Assembly (NCBI GenBank): GCA_030141605.1
Contig: JAQGDQ010000693.1
Span: forward strand, 47,451-111,450
DNA: 64,000 nucleotides
DNA from: Tubiluchus corallicola
Lineage: Eukaryota > Priapulida > Priapulimorpha > Priapulimorphida > Tubiluchidae
Reading direction: 5' to 3'
The position numbers and the translations under genes were made by a program. A model generated the notes under the pieces. It saw nothing but the letters and a program-made list of their open reading frames with translations, made no database searches and had not been told where the DNA came from. Shown piece by piece: positions 1-12,100 of this stretch. Each line of letters starts with the position of its first letter. Position 1 is the first letter of the stretch.

Positions 1-3000
1 ATCAGAAATTGAGTCGACTGAACTTCACATTGAGGTGCCTTCTGAAGTAATGTCAGTAGATTTTGAGCTTAGCAAAATTACAGAAATAGAAACTGCTGAA
101 ATCGATATTGCACCTGAACATGAAATGGGAACAGAAATTGATGCTGTTGACCTAGTCCACGAGATTGCTGACACAAAAAGTGACAAACTTCCAGACGTTG
201 CTGTTCTTGATGTTGAACTTGTGAAGCCATCAGAATATGAAGTTCCTAAGCTCACAGAAGCTGTTAGTATTGATGTTCAACTAGAAAAGCCATCAGAACA
301 AGACATGCTTCCTGCTGAGGTTAATATAGAAGCTCCACCTGGAATGACAGCAGAGGATGTTGAGCGTTCTACAGAAATTGTTGGTACTGATGTTCACCTT
401 GAAGAACCAGTAGAATCAGACATGCATCCAACTGAACTTCACATTGAGGTGCCTTCTGAAGTAACGTCAGTAGATATTGAGCCTAGCAAAATTGCAGAAA
501 TAGAAACTGCTGATATCAATATTGCACCTGAACATGAATTGGGAACAGAAATTGACATTGTTGATCTAGAGCAAGAGGTATCACCATATCCTTCTGCTGC
601 TGAGCTTGAAATTGAGAAGTTGCCTGATTTACAAACTGCTGACACTAAAAGTGACAAACTTCCAGAAGTTGCTGTTCTTGATGTTGAACTTATGAAGCCA
701 CCAGAATTAGAAGCTCCTAAGCTCACAGAAGCTGTTAGTATTGATGTTCAACTAGAAAAGCCATCAGAACAAGACATGTTTCCTGCTGAGGTTAATATAG
801 AGGCTCCACCTGGAATGACAGCAGAGGATGTTGAGCGTTCTACAGAAATTGTTGGTACTGATGTTCACCTTGAAGAACCAGTAGAATCAGAAATGCATCC
901 AACTGAACTTCACATTGAGGTGCCTTCTGAAGTAACGTCAGTAGATATTGAGCCTAGCAAAATTACAGAAATAGAAACTGCTGAAATCGATATTGCACCT
1001 GAACATGAATTGGGAACAGAAATTGACATTGTTGATCTAGAGCAAGAGGTATCACCATATCCTTCTGCTGCTGATCTTGAAATTGAGAAGCTGCCTGATT
1101 TACAAACTGCTGACACTAAAAGTGACAAACTTCCAGAAGTTGCTGTTCTTGATGTTGAACTTATGAAGCCACCAGAATTAGAAGCTCCTAAGCTCACAGA
1201 AGCTGTTAGTATTGATGTTCAACTAGAAAAGCCGTCAGAACAAGACATGTTTCCTGCTGAGGTTAATATAGAGGCTCCACCTGGAATGACAGCAGAGGAT
1301 GTTGAGCGTTCTACAGAAATTGTTTGTACTGATGTTCACCTTGAAGAACCAGTAGAATCAGAAATGGAGTCAACTGAACTTCACATTGAGGTGCCTTCTG
1401 AAGTAACGTCAGTAGATATTGAGCCTAGCAAAATTACAGAAATAGAAACTGCTGAAATCGATGTTGCACCTGAACATGAATTGGGAACAGAAATTGACAT
1501 TGTTGATCTAGAGCAAGAGGTATCACTATATCCTTCTGCTGCTGATCTTGAAATTGAGAAGCTGCCTGATTTACAAACTGCTGACACTAAAAGTGACAAA
1601 CTTCCAAAAGTTGGTGTTCTTGATGTTATGAAGCCGTCAGAATTACAAACTCCTAAACCATCTGAACAAGAAGTGGTTCTTGCTGAAGTTAATGTAGAGA
1701 CTTCTGAAATGACAAATGCAAAGGCTTCTTTAGAAATAACAAGTGATATGAAATATGCAACAGAAATTGTTGGTATTGATGTTCATGTTGAGGAGTCATC
1801 AGAACCAGATATACTTCCAACTGGACGTCATGATGACATGCTTGTTGAATTAACATCAGATGTTGTTGAACATGACACATCACCGGACTTGCAAGCAATG
1901 CTTGTACCAGCCGAGTCAGATAAACCCCAAGACATATTAACACAAATTTCTGATGCACAGTTAGGTATGAAAGAACCAAAAACTACAAACATAAAATCAC
2001 CATTACACATTTTAAGTACAAAAATAGGAGAACCTGCTGAGTCAGGCTTACCAATAGCACCTCCTGAGAAACAGGACGAACAGGAACAGGTATCATATTA
2101 TTTTGTTGTGGTATGTTTTGAAATGTGGAACTATTTAATTATGTTTATAATGAGTACACTTGCAGAATTTGCTATGATTTGTCATCATATAATTAGTTCG
2201 GTGGAAAGACTTGTATCATTCTTTTGAAAGCTTTAGTCTGTAAATAAGAAAATATTTTGTATATAGTCAATATAATCATGGCTTTATATGCAACATATCA
2301 ATTTTTCGTAACTTTAATTATTTTTGGTATCTTTTGGGGAATATTTCTTCCGAGGTAGCTGTTACATTTTGGTTTTCCATTTAACATATAGGTTGAAGAT
2401 GCTATTGAGACAGTCAGAGAGGAGCCATTTGTTGAGCCTGGAGCAGAACCAATGCCAAAAGATGTTGATACTAAAGAAGAGACAAATGAGATAACAAAAC
2501 CAGAAGATGTTGAGCTTGAAAAAGAGCCAAAAGAAGTTATAAGTGCCTTACCCATTGACACTTTTAGAGGGGAACAAGTCACACCTCACGAGGAGTTAGA
2601 ACCGGAAGATGTTGGGGCTGAACCAAACAGGGGGGAAGAAGAACCAAAAAAAGTAACAAGTGTTTTGCCCATCAAGTTGCATAGAGAGGAACCAGTCGGA
2701 CCGCATGTTGAATCAAAATCAGAAGCTATTGGTGTTGAAGAAGAGCCAAATGAAATAATAAGTGCTTTACCCATCCAATCATTTAGAGAGGAAGTAGTTA
2801 AATTTCATGTAGAGTCAAAATCTGAAGATGTTGAGACTGAAAAAGAGACAAAGGAAGTAACAATTATCTTGCCTATTGAATCATATAGAGAACCCGCTAA
2901 ATCTCAAGAACCTGAAGAACAATTCAGTGAGGCATTTAGAGATGAACAACCAGAAATAGAGGAAGTGGATCTTACAACTGTTGTTACAGAAGATTTACCC

Positions 3001-3141
3001 ACGAACATGTGGGGGTATGATCCAAGAGAGCTTAGTTATGCAGAAGTGTTAAAGCTGGGTTTGCAAAAATTGGAACCACATGAGGATGAGACGTTTGTCA
3101 CCACAGAAGAATTGCAACTTGAAGGTGGCCCAATTGAAGAG
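1..3141 (+). CDS. Nesprin exons 1-2: acidic tandem-repeat region
   Basis: Exons 1-2089 (continuing from upstream) and 2392-3141, joined in phase 0. Donor at 2090 and acceptor AG at 2390-2391; donor at 3142. The encoded stretch of about 946 residues is rich in Glu, Asp, Val, Ile and Pro and has no predicted membrane segment. Exon 1 is built of about 157-residue repeats whose inner pattern recurs as variants of I-D-V-x-L-E-x-P-S-E. Exon 2 carries four copies of a 34-39 residue unit with the core LPI followed by R-E. The region resembles the unstructured or repeat-expanded segments found in invertebrate nesprins rather than spectrin helices. The ORF would run on past 2089 to a stop at 2225-2227, but the codon pattern changes there and the downstream exon continues the same style. 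A retained-intron isoform ending at 2227 remains possible. Confidence 0.85.
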
Positions 3142-6100
3142 GTATATATTTGTTCAGAAACTTTGTTTGTTGTGTGTGTTATCTGTTTCTTTCTTCATCC
3201 TAAAGTTGAAAACATGTAAGAGTTTATTTACACGCAATCATGTTAGTGCAATGATAGATTCACAAAATTTTGTGGTCACTTAAGTTTTACAGGATCGAAA
3301 TTCACTAAAGTGACAATTATTATAACAAACTTTTACTGTTTACATCTTCAAAGAAAATATAAAAAATAAAAACATGTATGTTTTTAATGATGTGTTTTTA
3401 ATGAACGTTGCAGGTACGGCCTGTTTATCAGGTGCATCATGATGTATTGCTGCATCGAATAATTCATCGAGTTACAGTTACTGAGATCTGGTTAACAGAA
3501 GTCGTGGAAACCTTTATGACTCGTCCTATACAACCTGGCGAAGCCAGTTACACCTTACAAGAAAACCTTGTATGTTTTGACTTACGTCTATCATGATTGT
3601 AATGTTTAAGGTCTCTAAGATATCTACAACTACTGTTATTTAAAGTAATGTGACAATCTAGGTGAAATAGCAAAATAAAAGCAACTTTACATGACATTAA
3701 AAGATCAACGTATATTTGTGCAGTGAAAATTAAACTCAATAGGAAATAAACTGTTTTTGAATTGATACTAGGTTTGTAACTAAATTTTACTGATGCGGAA
3801 TGAGTATAGAAACTATTACGTATTTCACCTGATAATGCATGCTAGCAATTTCTTTCTTGATTTTCTAAAAGGCCTGTGTTTTTAGGTGTCATTAAAATTG
3901 TATTTGGTTGTGTTTTCTTTATAAATAAGGCATCAGGAGTAGAAAGTACATGACACCTTCCATTTATTGTGTCATTATTATTGAATTATTATTTTTAACA
4001 GGATTTACAAGAGGCTATTAAGGCAAAAGAAAAGGAGCTTAGTAATTTATCCGTACTTTACACTCAGTTGGCTACACATCATTCTCACGAACCAGCAGAA
4101 GATATGCTTCCTCGCTTTTCTGCATTACAGACACAACTTTCGCAAGCTAATATTATTCTGGATTCTGGTGTAGAAGAACTTGAAACCACTGCTGAGGAAG
4201 AAGCCAAAAAACTTGCTGTTCAGCAAGAGGTTTCTTACATCATTCCTGTTGGTACACAGTGGGAGGAAGCAGAGGTTGACGACTCTGCTAGAAGTCTTTA
4301 CGGACATGATTTGAGGACAATGACATATACCGAAATGTTAGAGCTTGCTATTGAAAGGCTGCATGTGAGTGAGGAAGAACCAGAAGTGATTTCATTGCCT
4401 CAGGCTCAACCCACAGTACTGCCATCTAAAGAAGTAAGGTTTTTTAATTAAATTATTTTGTCAGTTCAAAAGTAGGCTATTCTTTTTAATAAATGCAGTC
4501 CAAGGAGCAATTTGGTAAAGTTTATAGCAACGTCTTGGACCAATTATTCATTATTTATCATTAAATATCTCATTTATCAGGTATAATTTCATACTCTGGA
4601 TAAACAGATGTTCACCGTTTTGTAAACCTGCAGGTGCAGGATACATGCAGAAGTTATCATGAAAAGTTGGTGCAGCGAATCATTCACCGAGTAGCGGTCA
4701 CAGAAGTATGGGTTACGCATGTTGCTCAAACGATTATTAACCAACCTATTCACAACCAAGATGCAGTTGCACTTCTCCAAGAAAATCAGGTGAGAGTATG
4801 TTGAACTTTAAGTGGGCAAAAATATAAGTTAAAACAATGTGCACTGTTTTGTTTGTTCTTATAAAAATGTTGGGTAATAACACTGTGAGGTTTAGCAAGC
4901 TACTAAAATACACTAAGTGTTCCAGTCATTTTTTGAAGCTTTGACTTCATATTTTACATATAGTGACCAAGAGGAATATAACGTTATAATGTATTATTAT
5001 GACATAATGTAATATTAGAACATCTAGTCTGCAATATTTCATGTTACTTATTATTTTTATACTACAACTTGTGTGCAGTGTTTTATGAATACCTCTTTGG
5101 ATGTAAAAGATAAACCTTTACTTGGACTGGTGTCTATAACCTGTTAGATTCATTGAATATCGCAGTGTAAAATGCAGTAGCAAATATTTCAACATTTTAT
5201 TACTAGTGCAATTGCATTGTGCAGTTTAAATGTAATAACAAAGTTTTTTCAATGATAATATATAAGTAATCCACAAGGTAAAACAACATTATTCATATGC
5301 ATTGACTACTATATTAGGCAAACTGAACAGTTCAGCGGATCACTTTGTCGGCTTGGTAAATTTTCTGTTACCTTTCTTGAGGCTATTTACTGGTGTTGAC
5401 TTTGGACGATCTGACTTATTTAAAAAAGAAAAAATAGATTAGAAAAAGACTTTTTTGAAGGGAAATTATTTTGAAATATGTGGGGATCTTGCCATTTGTT
5501 TTTGATTTTTTAAATAAATGTAATCATAGAAACTTTAATGCTTGTGTCAAAACCTGTTAATAGTGAAATGCAGTGCAGTCTTTTTTCTCATATAAAAATG
5601 TTTAGTACCATCATAGCACATAAAGTCAAAGTAGTTGTTTTTGTATGAATAACTCTGTTAGTTATAGTTTCTCTGAGAAACTTTTAAATGTAATGAGCAC
5701 TTCTGTCAATTTATAATTTATTGTTTAGTTGACTAAACTACAATTTTTTTATTTTAAATTACAAGTTAAGATTTAATTTAAACTCACAGGAAACTCAGCA
5801 GATGCTTGTATTGAAACAAGGAGATATGAATGAGCTGTTTGTTCTTTATCATCAAATTAAACTTAATGAACCAGCCCATAGAGCCGTGACCCTTCAGGCT
5901 CGCATTGATGCTGTTTTGGTACAACTTCCCGAACTGGAAAGCAAACTTCAGTCCAAAGAAATGCAACTACAACTACAAATAGATGTAAGTATGGCCTTCT
6001 CTCTAAATAGGTTAATTCATTACACTGTCTTTCTGAAAGTAAGTAGATAGCAGTGATAAGTCTGTTGTGATGCTAGCAGTACTATAACAGGTATAGTTAG

Positions 6101-9100
6101 CAATGACATAATAATAGTTTAGGTGGGAAGGTATAGCGAAAATTTGTACTACACGACAGTTTTTGTCAGTAGGGCCTAAATACTTCAAAGTAATGCCTAG
6201 TTGTTATTGCAAGATAAGTTAAGTTGCTGCACTCCAAATGAATTACTTGGCATTACTCAAATTTTATTTTAGTAGGGAAAAAATTCATTTAGTCCGTGAC
6301 ATTTTTGGGCATTGCAAATTCTTGCTTGAAAATGTGGAAAGTCATTCGGCAAGTCTGACAAGTATCAGATGTGTATTTACCTATGTGTAATTTCTTGTGA
6401 TGAGATGCAATAACCAAATAACTATAACTAATGGTATATAATGGTATATAGCTCTAATGGTCTATTAATTAATATTTGATAGTTCTATAATTTTTTGGTG
6501 TCTTCATGCACTATTTCTTTGTTGTAGGAATGTAAAAAGCAAGAAGAGGAAGAAAAGAAGAAACCAGAAGAAACAAAGAGTGGATTAGGTGGATGGATGC
6601 AGTGGTTAACTCAGAAAGTTGTAAGCAAACCAAAACCTGAAGAGGAGGCTAAACAAATTGACGAAGCCAAGCCTGGGGATATAGGCACGGAAGCTTTGGA
6701 ATCTAAACCTACTGATTTCGAAGACGAAGACGAAGACGAAGACAAAAAACCTGAAGAAGCAACAGACAAAGAACAAGATGTTCAACATGCTGTGGTGCAA
6801 GAACCTGGCAGTTTTGATGATGAAGTTTGCAAGATTTATGAATCTGCAGCAATTATGGAACTAAGACAAGAAGTACCGGTAGAAAATCAAGAAGATTTTG
6901 AAAAATCGGAAGCAATCGATCTCACTCTGGCATCAAGTGATCAAAGTCAAAAGGAGCCAGAGTTTGCTGACAAGGAAATACCCGTTAAAACAGAACGTGT
7001 CGTACAAGGTGACCTAGATGCGACTAGTCAAGAGGAAACAGAGTTTGATTTGCAACTTTATAAACCACAAACTTTAACTGAAGAGCAACAACCAAGTGAT
7101 TTTGAAACCAAATTAAGTCTAAAATTAAAACAAGAAGCTCTGGTTGATGCCAAAGATGCACTTCTTGAACAACCTAAGGGAGTTGCAAAGACTAAAGAAT
7201 TAGATGATTTTGACGAAAAAATAGATGAAGAAGAAGCTGATGACAAACAAGCAAATTTACCCATTGAACGTGAAACAGATGTTTGTGAGTTTTCATCACC
7301 CGAGGAACAATTCGAAGGAACTCTGGAGGATCTTCAACAAGGTCCACAACCTTCAGTGGCTAGTCCAAAAAAATACATACAAACCATTGATGAAAGGGCA
7401 AAAACGTTTACCATTGAAGAGCTTCCTAGTGAAGAGGCAGCAGATGTCACTGATGGTACTGATGAAACTTTGGTATGTTTTTCTTTGATATATAAATTGA
7501 ACTTATTTCATGATGGTCTTTGGTTTGGTGTTGTAGATTCCTACAGTTTTCCCATTCCTTGTTTTCTTAGACACAACGTCATTATTTTTGAAACAATTCC
7601 TACTTTCTGTTGTAGTTAATTGATCCAAGTGCAGTAAGTCATTCTATACTGATGCAGTCAGTAGCTGACATTGCTTTGCTGACGGAAGAGCCCTTGTCAT
7701 CAACGGACTTGACCGTTGGACAAGTTGACTCTCAGTGGGAGGTTCTGCACTGGTATCTTACACAGCAGGAACTTCAGCTTACCGGAATGGCGTCTCCTCC
7801 TGAAGTATGTAGTTTGTTTTTCATTTCAAGTCATAGTACTGTAACATATATATATATACATATATATATATATATTCTAGCTTAAAATAGTGACAATTGT
7901 TTGCTACTTTTTTTGCAGTCTTTAGTTCTGTTTGCATGCCTTATTTGTAATAAACATTCGATTAATCTTGGAAATCAATCTTATTTAGTCAGATTAACCA
8001 ATAAAACAAAATATGCAGTGTTTGTTTTTCAACCAACTAATAAAGCAGGTGTACATCTGTTTGATAAAAATCCATTCAAAATAAAAATCCTTTGGTTTTA
8101 GGATTGCTGGCTTCTCTAAAGTCCATTCTTATTTTTGGTGAGAAATTGTAAACTAAATTCTTAATGTTTTGCTAAGTAGCTTATATTTTGTATGTCTGGC
8201 AATGCTTGGCAGGACTAGGAATGCTTTATTAATTCACCTTTCACTGATTTTGTATGTGTACTGCAAAGGTGGCTTGATTTCTACATGTATTGTAATGCCA
8301 GAATTTAGTAACTTGCCGACATAATCTCTGAGGCTTATTTATTTTTTGCTCGTTTATTAAAGTTATTGCTGTATTTTTGTCTGGTTAAAACTAGATTGGT
8401 GTTATTGTTGTATTTGTTAGACTGCCTGCTTTATATGCTTGCTTTAATTGAACTATCATGCCAGGAAGTGAAAGTTGTTCATGGACACTTTTACATTAAT
8501 ATTGTTTACATCTAAAGCTGAAATAAAAAATTTTAGCAAATGTAGAATTATATTTTGAAATTCCATATATTTCACTGCTGTTGCTTTTCACATACTTTTT
8601 AGGGATTTTGTTGTTTTTCATATTTATATGTAGTGTATAACTCTTACCTTTCATTTTTTTAATATACAATTTCTGTGTGCCAGCACGATTTTTAATTATG
8701 ATTTGTCAGCAGGATATGGAAGAGAGGCAGCGTTTTTTTCGTACCTACCACATTTTAACAACTGAAACCACTATCACTGAATGGATTACTGTACAGACTT
8801 TGATCACACGCTTATATCAGTACTATACAGCAATTCAGGATACTTTGCCCAATGATTCTCAAGCTCAGCTGCTACTGCTACAGATGTTAAAACAAACCAT
8901 AGAGCAATTGTGCATGTACATTACAGCCATGCAAGTTAGACTTATGAAACCTTCAGGAGAGGATCTGGAAGTGCAGGTCATACAGAATGAGGTAAGATTT
9001 TTGAAAGTGTTAAAATTTCTATATACTTTGTTTAGCACTTACAGCCTTTTAGGGCGAGAGAAATACATCAGTATTGAATCAAAAGTGTTTTTCTTGAGAT

Positions 9101-12100
9101 TATGCAATTGTTACCTTTTTAACCAAGGCACCAAGCGTACATATACCTCTAGATTTTATTTGAAGAAGATTATTTTTGTGGCCCATAACTATTTTATTCG
9201 ATCATTTTTAGCGTGACCACATCAGGAATTTGGAAAATTTCCATATGTTGAGCCTGGAAGATGATGTAGCACATAATGTTGTGATAATTGCTCCATGTTA
9301 AATTTTTACATGTGCTTTTGATAGACTATGTAATTGTATGTGTGTGCATGTAATGCAAAATGTTTCTTGCCTGATAAAAAATAGTTGTCCACTATTCATA
9401 TGCACCTTTGATTTATTCAAGTAATATTTCAATATGTTCTTTATGGCAAGTATCTTCGAAAAAATCTTTATCTTGCATCTTTTTAGGAACTGATCGATGA
9501 CATCAGAAGAGCTGCAGAAGAAGTATCTATCTTGCAAGAAGTGGCTCCTCTCTATATTGTTCATGCTTCACCACGTACACATGTTTTAGTAAAGCAGTCA
9601 TTGACTTTGATGCAGAACAGACTATCAACTCTTGAAGACAAAGCAGTGGAAAAAGGACGACTTTTGCAAGAGAAGAAAAACCAGGAGGCTGTCATACAAG
9701 TAAGAAATCATGAGTTACAATAAGTCAATAAAAATTATGCTCTGTTTTATTAAAAATGTTTGGTCACTTGTTGTCTTTCTTATTTACTGAATATGTTGAA
9801 CATGACGTAAGAAAACAATTATAAGAAATATTGTTGATATAAAATTAACAGAAATTGAGTAAATTTTGATATATGAAGACTTGTGTTAGTTGTTCAAACA
9901 TAGCTGGTATGGTGATTTCAAAATGCAACTTCTTTCACTTTGGTTTTTGCTTATCAATAACTCCACTTATTTAGTATGAAATACATTCAGGAAGAAACAA
10001 ATTCAGAAAAAGTGCCAAATCAGTAGGATTATTTTAGTTATGCTCTTTTTGTTAAGAATTGTATTTTTGTGGCTAGATGGAAGTGCACAGGTTGTTAACA
10101 TTAGTGACAACGGTATGGGAGCAGTACACAATAATCGTCAACAACGAAACATTGTCAGCAGCAGAACAGCAATTACCTCTTCAGGTAAGTCAATTCTTTT
10201 TTATATTGAAACTTTAGAAATAATTTAAAAAATTCTTCCAATGAACGCCATTGTATATGACAATGATTGTGATGGCAAAAGGAGCTCTAAAATTTTCTGA
10301 AAATTTTGTTCTTATGAGAAATGTGAGCTACTGCAACAATGAATAATAGAAAAAAAGCAGTAAAGTTTCACCAGAAATGCTAGGTAAACTCATTATTGAT
10401 GGAGTCATTTTGAAATGACATTCAAAAAGATAGATCTTGAAAAGTTATGGAATACTGTTATTAGGCAGTCTACTAACATTGCACGTATTACAAAAATACA
10501 GTCATCAGTTTTACTTAGCATTTGCCATTTCGCTACTTTAATGTAATGCTAGTAATGTGTGGCAATACAATTAGTCCTTATAAATGTGTTAAAAGAAAAC
10601 CAGATGATTTTTTAGACTAATTCTTATTTTAATTTACTGTCCAAACTATACATTTTCTTACCTATAAAAATTAGCAATTGATTCTTATATTTGAATAATT
10701 TGTTTAGGAAGTTAATTAATGGCAACCGAACACACCTATTGCTTACGTCAGAAACTAACCACAGTTTGTGCAATGGGAGGCATCTTCCTTTGCGCGTCAA
10801 GCACGTTTGCACATGTGTTACTGCTTAAACGTGTGAAGTCACAAAAATAGGCTCTTATATCATATGATGCCAGAAACTAACACTGCAGTTCATGATCGTG
10901 GTTATCACGGTACCACCTTCTATTTGTCGGCCACACACATGTGACAAAAAGTCGGCGTTGCCAATCTTTGTAGATTCACTGAGCTTTGAAAGTTTAACAA
11001 AATTTGGGTATCCGAGGTAATTATTATTTATTCTAAGCTTTGACTTAAAAAAAGCTATTGTAGTTTTCGACATTTTAGAGCACACTTTATTCTGAACTCG
11101 TGTTTACACAATCATCCGGTTTTCCTTTAACATTAAAATCTTATTCAGTCTGCAAGTTAAGTCTGGAACATTTTGCTTTTTGTAATGAAAGATTTTTGAT
11201 TGCTATATGTATGTGATACCTTCTAGCAACTTGGTTTTTGATATTATAAAAACAATAAAATGCTTGTTTTAAATGTGAATTAGCAGATGACAACATTTTA
11301 ACAACTGAACATCTTACTGTACAGCATTTACTTACATGATGTCCCACACTACTAGCACTGTTGCTCAAGCTTTCTGTATGAGCTTATGGCAGTGGGTTTA
11401 ATGCTCTTACAATTGTAATATTTAATTTCTATTCAAAAAACCATTTTGCCATTGATAAAAGATTTATTTGTCAGTTACTATTAATACATATTTGCCTATT
11501 ATAAATGTAGTAATAAAAGTTCTGGCACACATTAGGCATCTACGTTGATAGTCAGTGTATAAGACGTGAGCTGTTTTAGCATGGTTTTTGTTGGAGAAAA
11601 GCACATCCTATATAGCAAAAATATGGTAGGTAGAAGTATATCACTTGTGAATCCTTCTAGAAACAGACTAAAACATTGTAACAGATGCAAACCACAGTTA
11701 CTTAGACTGGACTTTGTTTTCACAGGAAGCTGAGGGCAAGCTTGCCGAATGCGAGGATGGAGTAAATCAGCTTCTGATTGTTAACACAGATCACCTAGCA
11801 ACTGACACAGCATCCAGCATTTATCAACTCAGTACCAATTTCCATAATTTGCGGTCACTGCTGTCCACTCGTGTCGTGACCTTGCACAAGACTGTGGCCA
11901 TCCAGAACCTGTATGAGAAATTACTACAGGAGTATGTGATGTTATTAGAAGCCGGAGAGAGGAAACTGCAGCATGTAACAGCCGCAGATCTTGATGATTT
12001 GAAATCACAAATCATTGCAAATAAGGTAAAAGTTTTTATAACTAAATTGGTGACCACGGGGATTGTATTGTGTAGTTTGTAATACATGTTGTGATGGGCC

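Noticed and set aside
439-1599. Several Ser/Thr-rich open frames on the - strand at 439-726, 910-1197 and 1381-1599
   Set aside because: They are mirror images of the 471-bp coding repeat; their recurrence only reflects the + strand repeat and its codon use.
2090-2227. Extension of exon 1 to the stop at 2225-2227 with a hydrophobic C-terminus
   Set aside because: A good donor lies at 2090, the codon pattern changes to AT-rich intron-like sequence, and the downstream exon continues in phase. Kept only as a possible retained-intron isoform.
6606-6800. Phe-rich - strand open frame opposite exon 7
   Set aside because: It is a shadow of the acidic GAAGAC-rich coding strand.
10091-10184. Possible nesprin exon flanked by GTGCACAG and GTAAGT
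   Set aside because: Its 94-bp length breaks the frame between two phase 0 neighbours, and the peptide (Asn/Arg/Ser-rich) does not resemble the spectrin rod.
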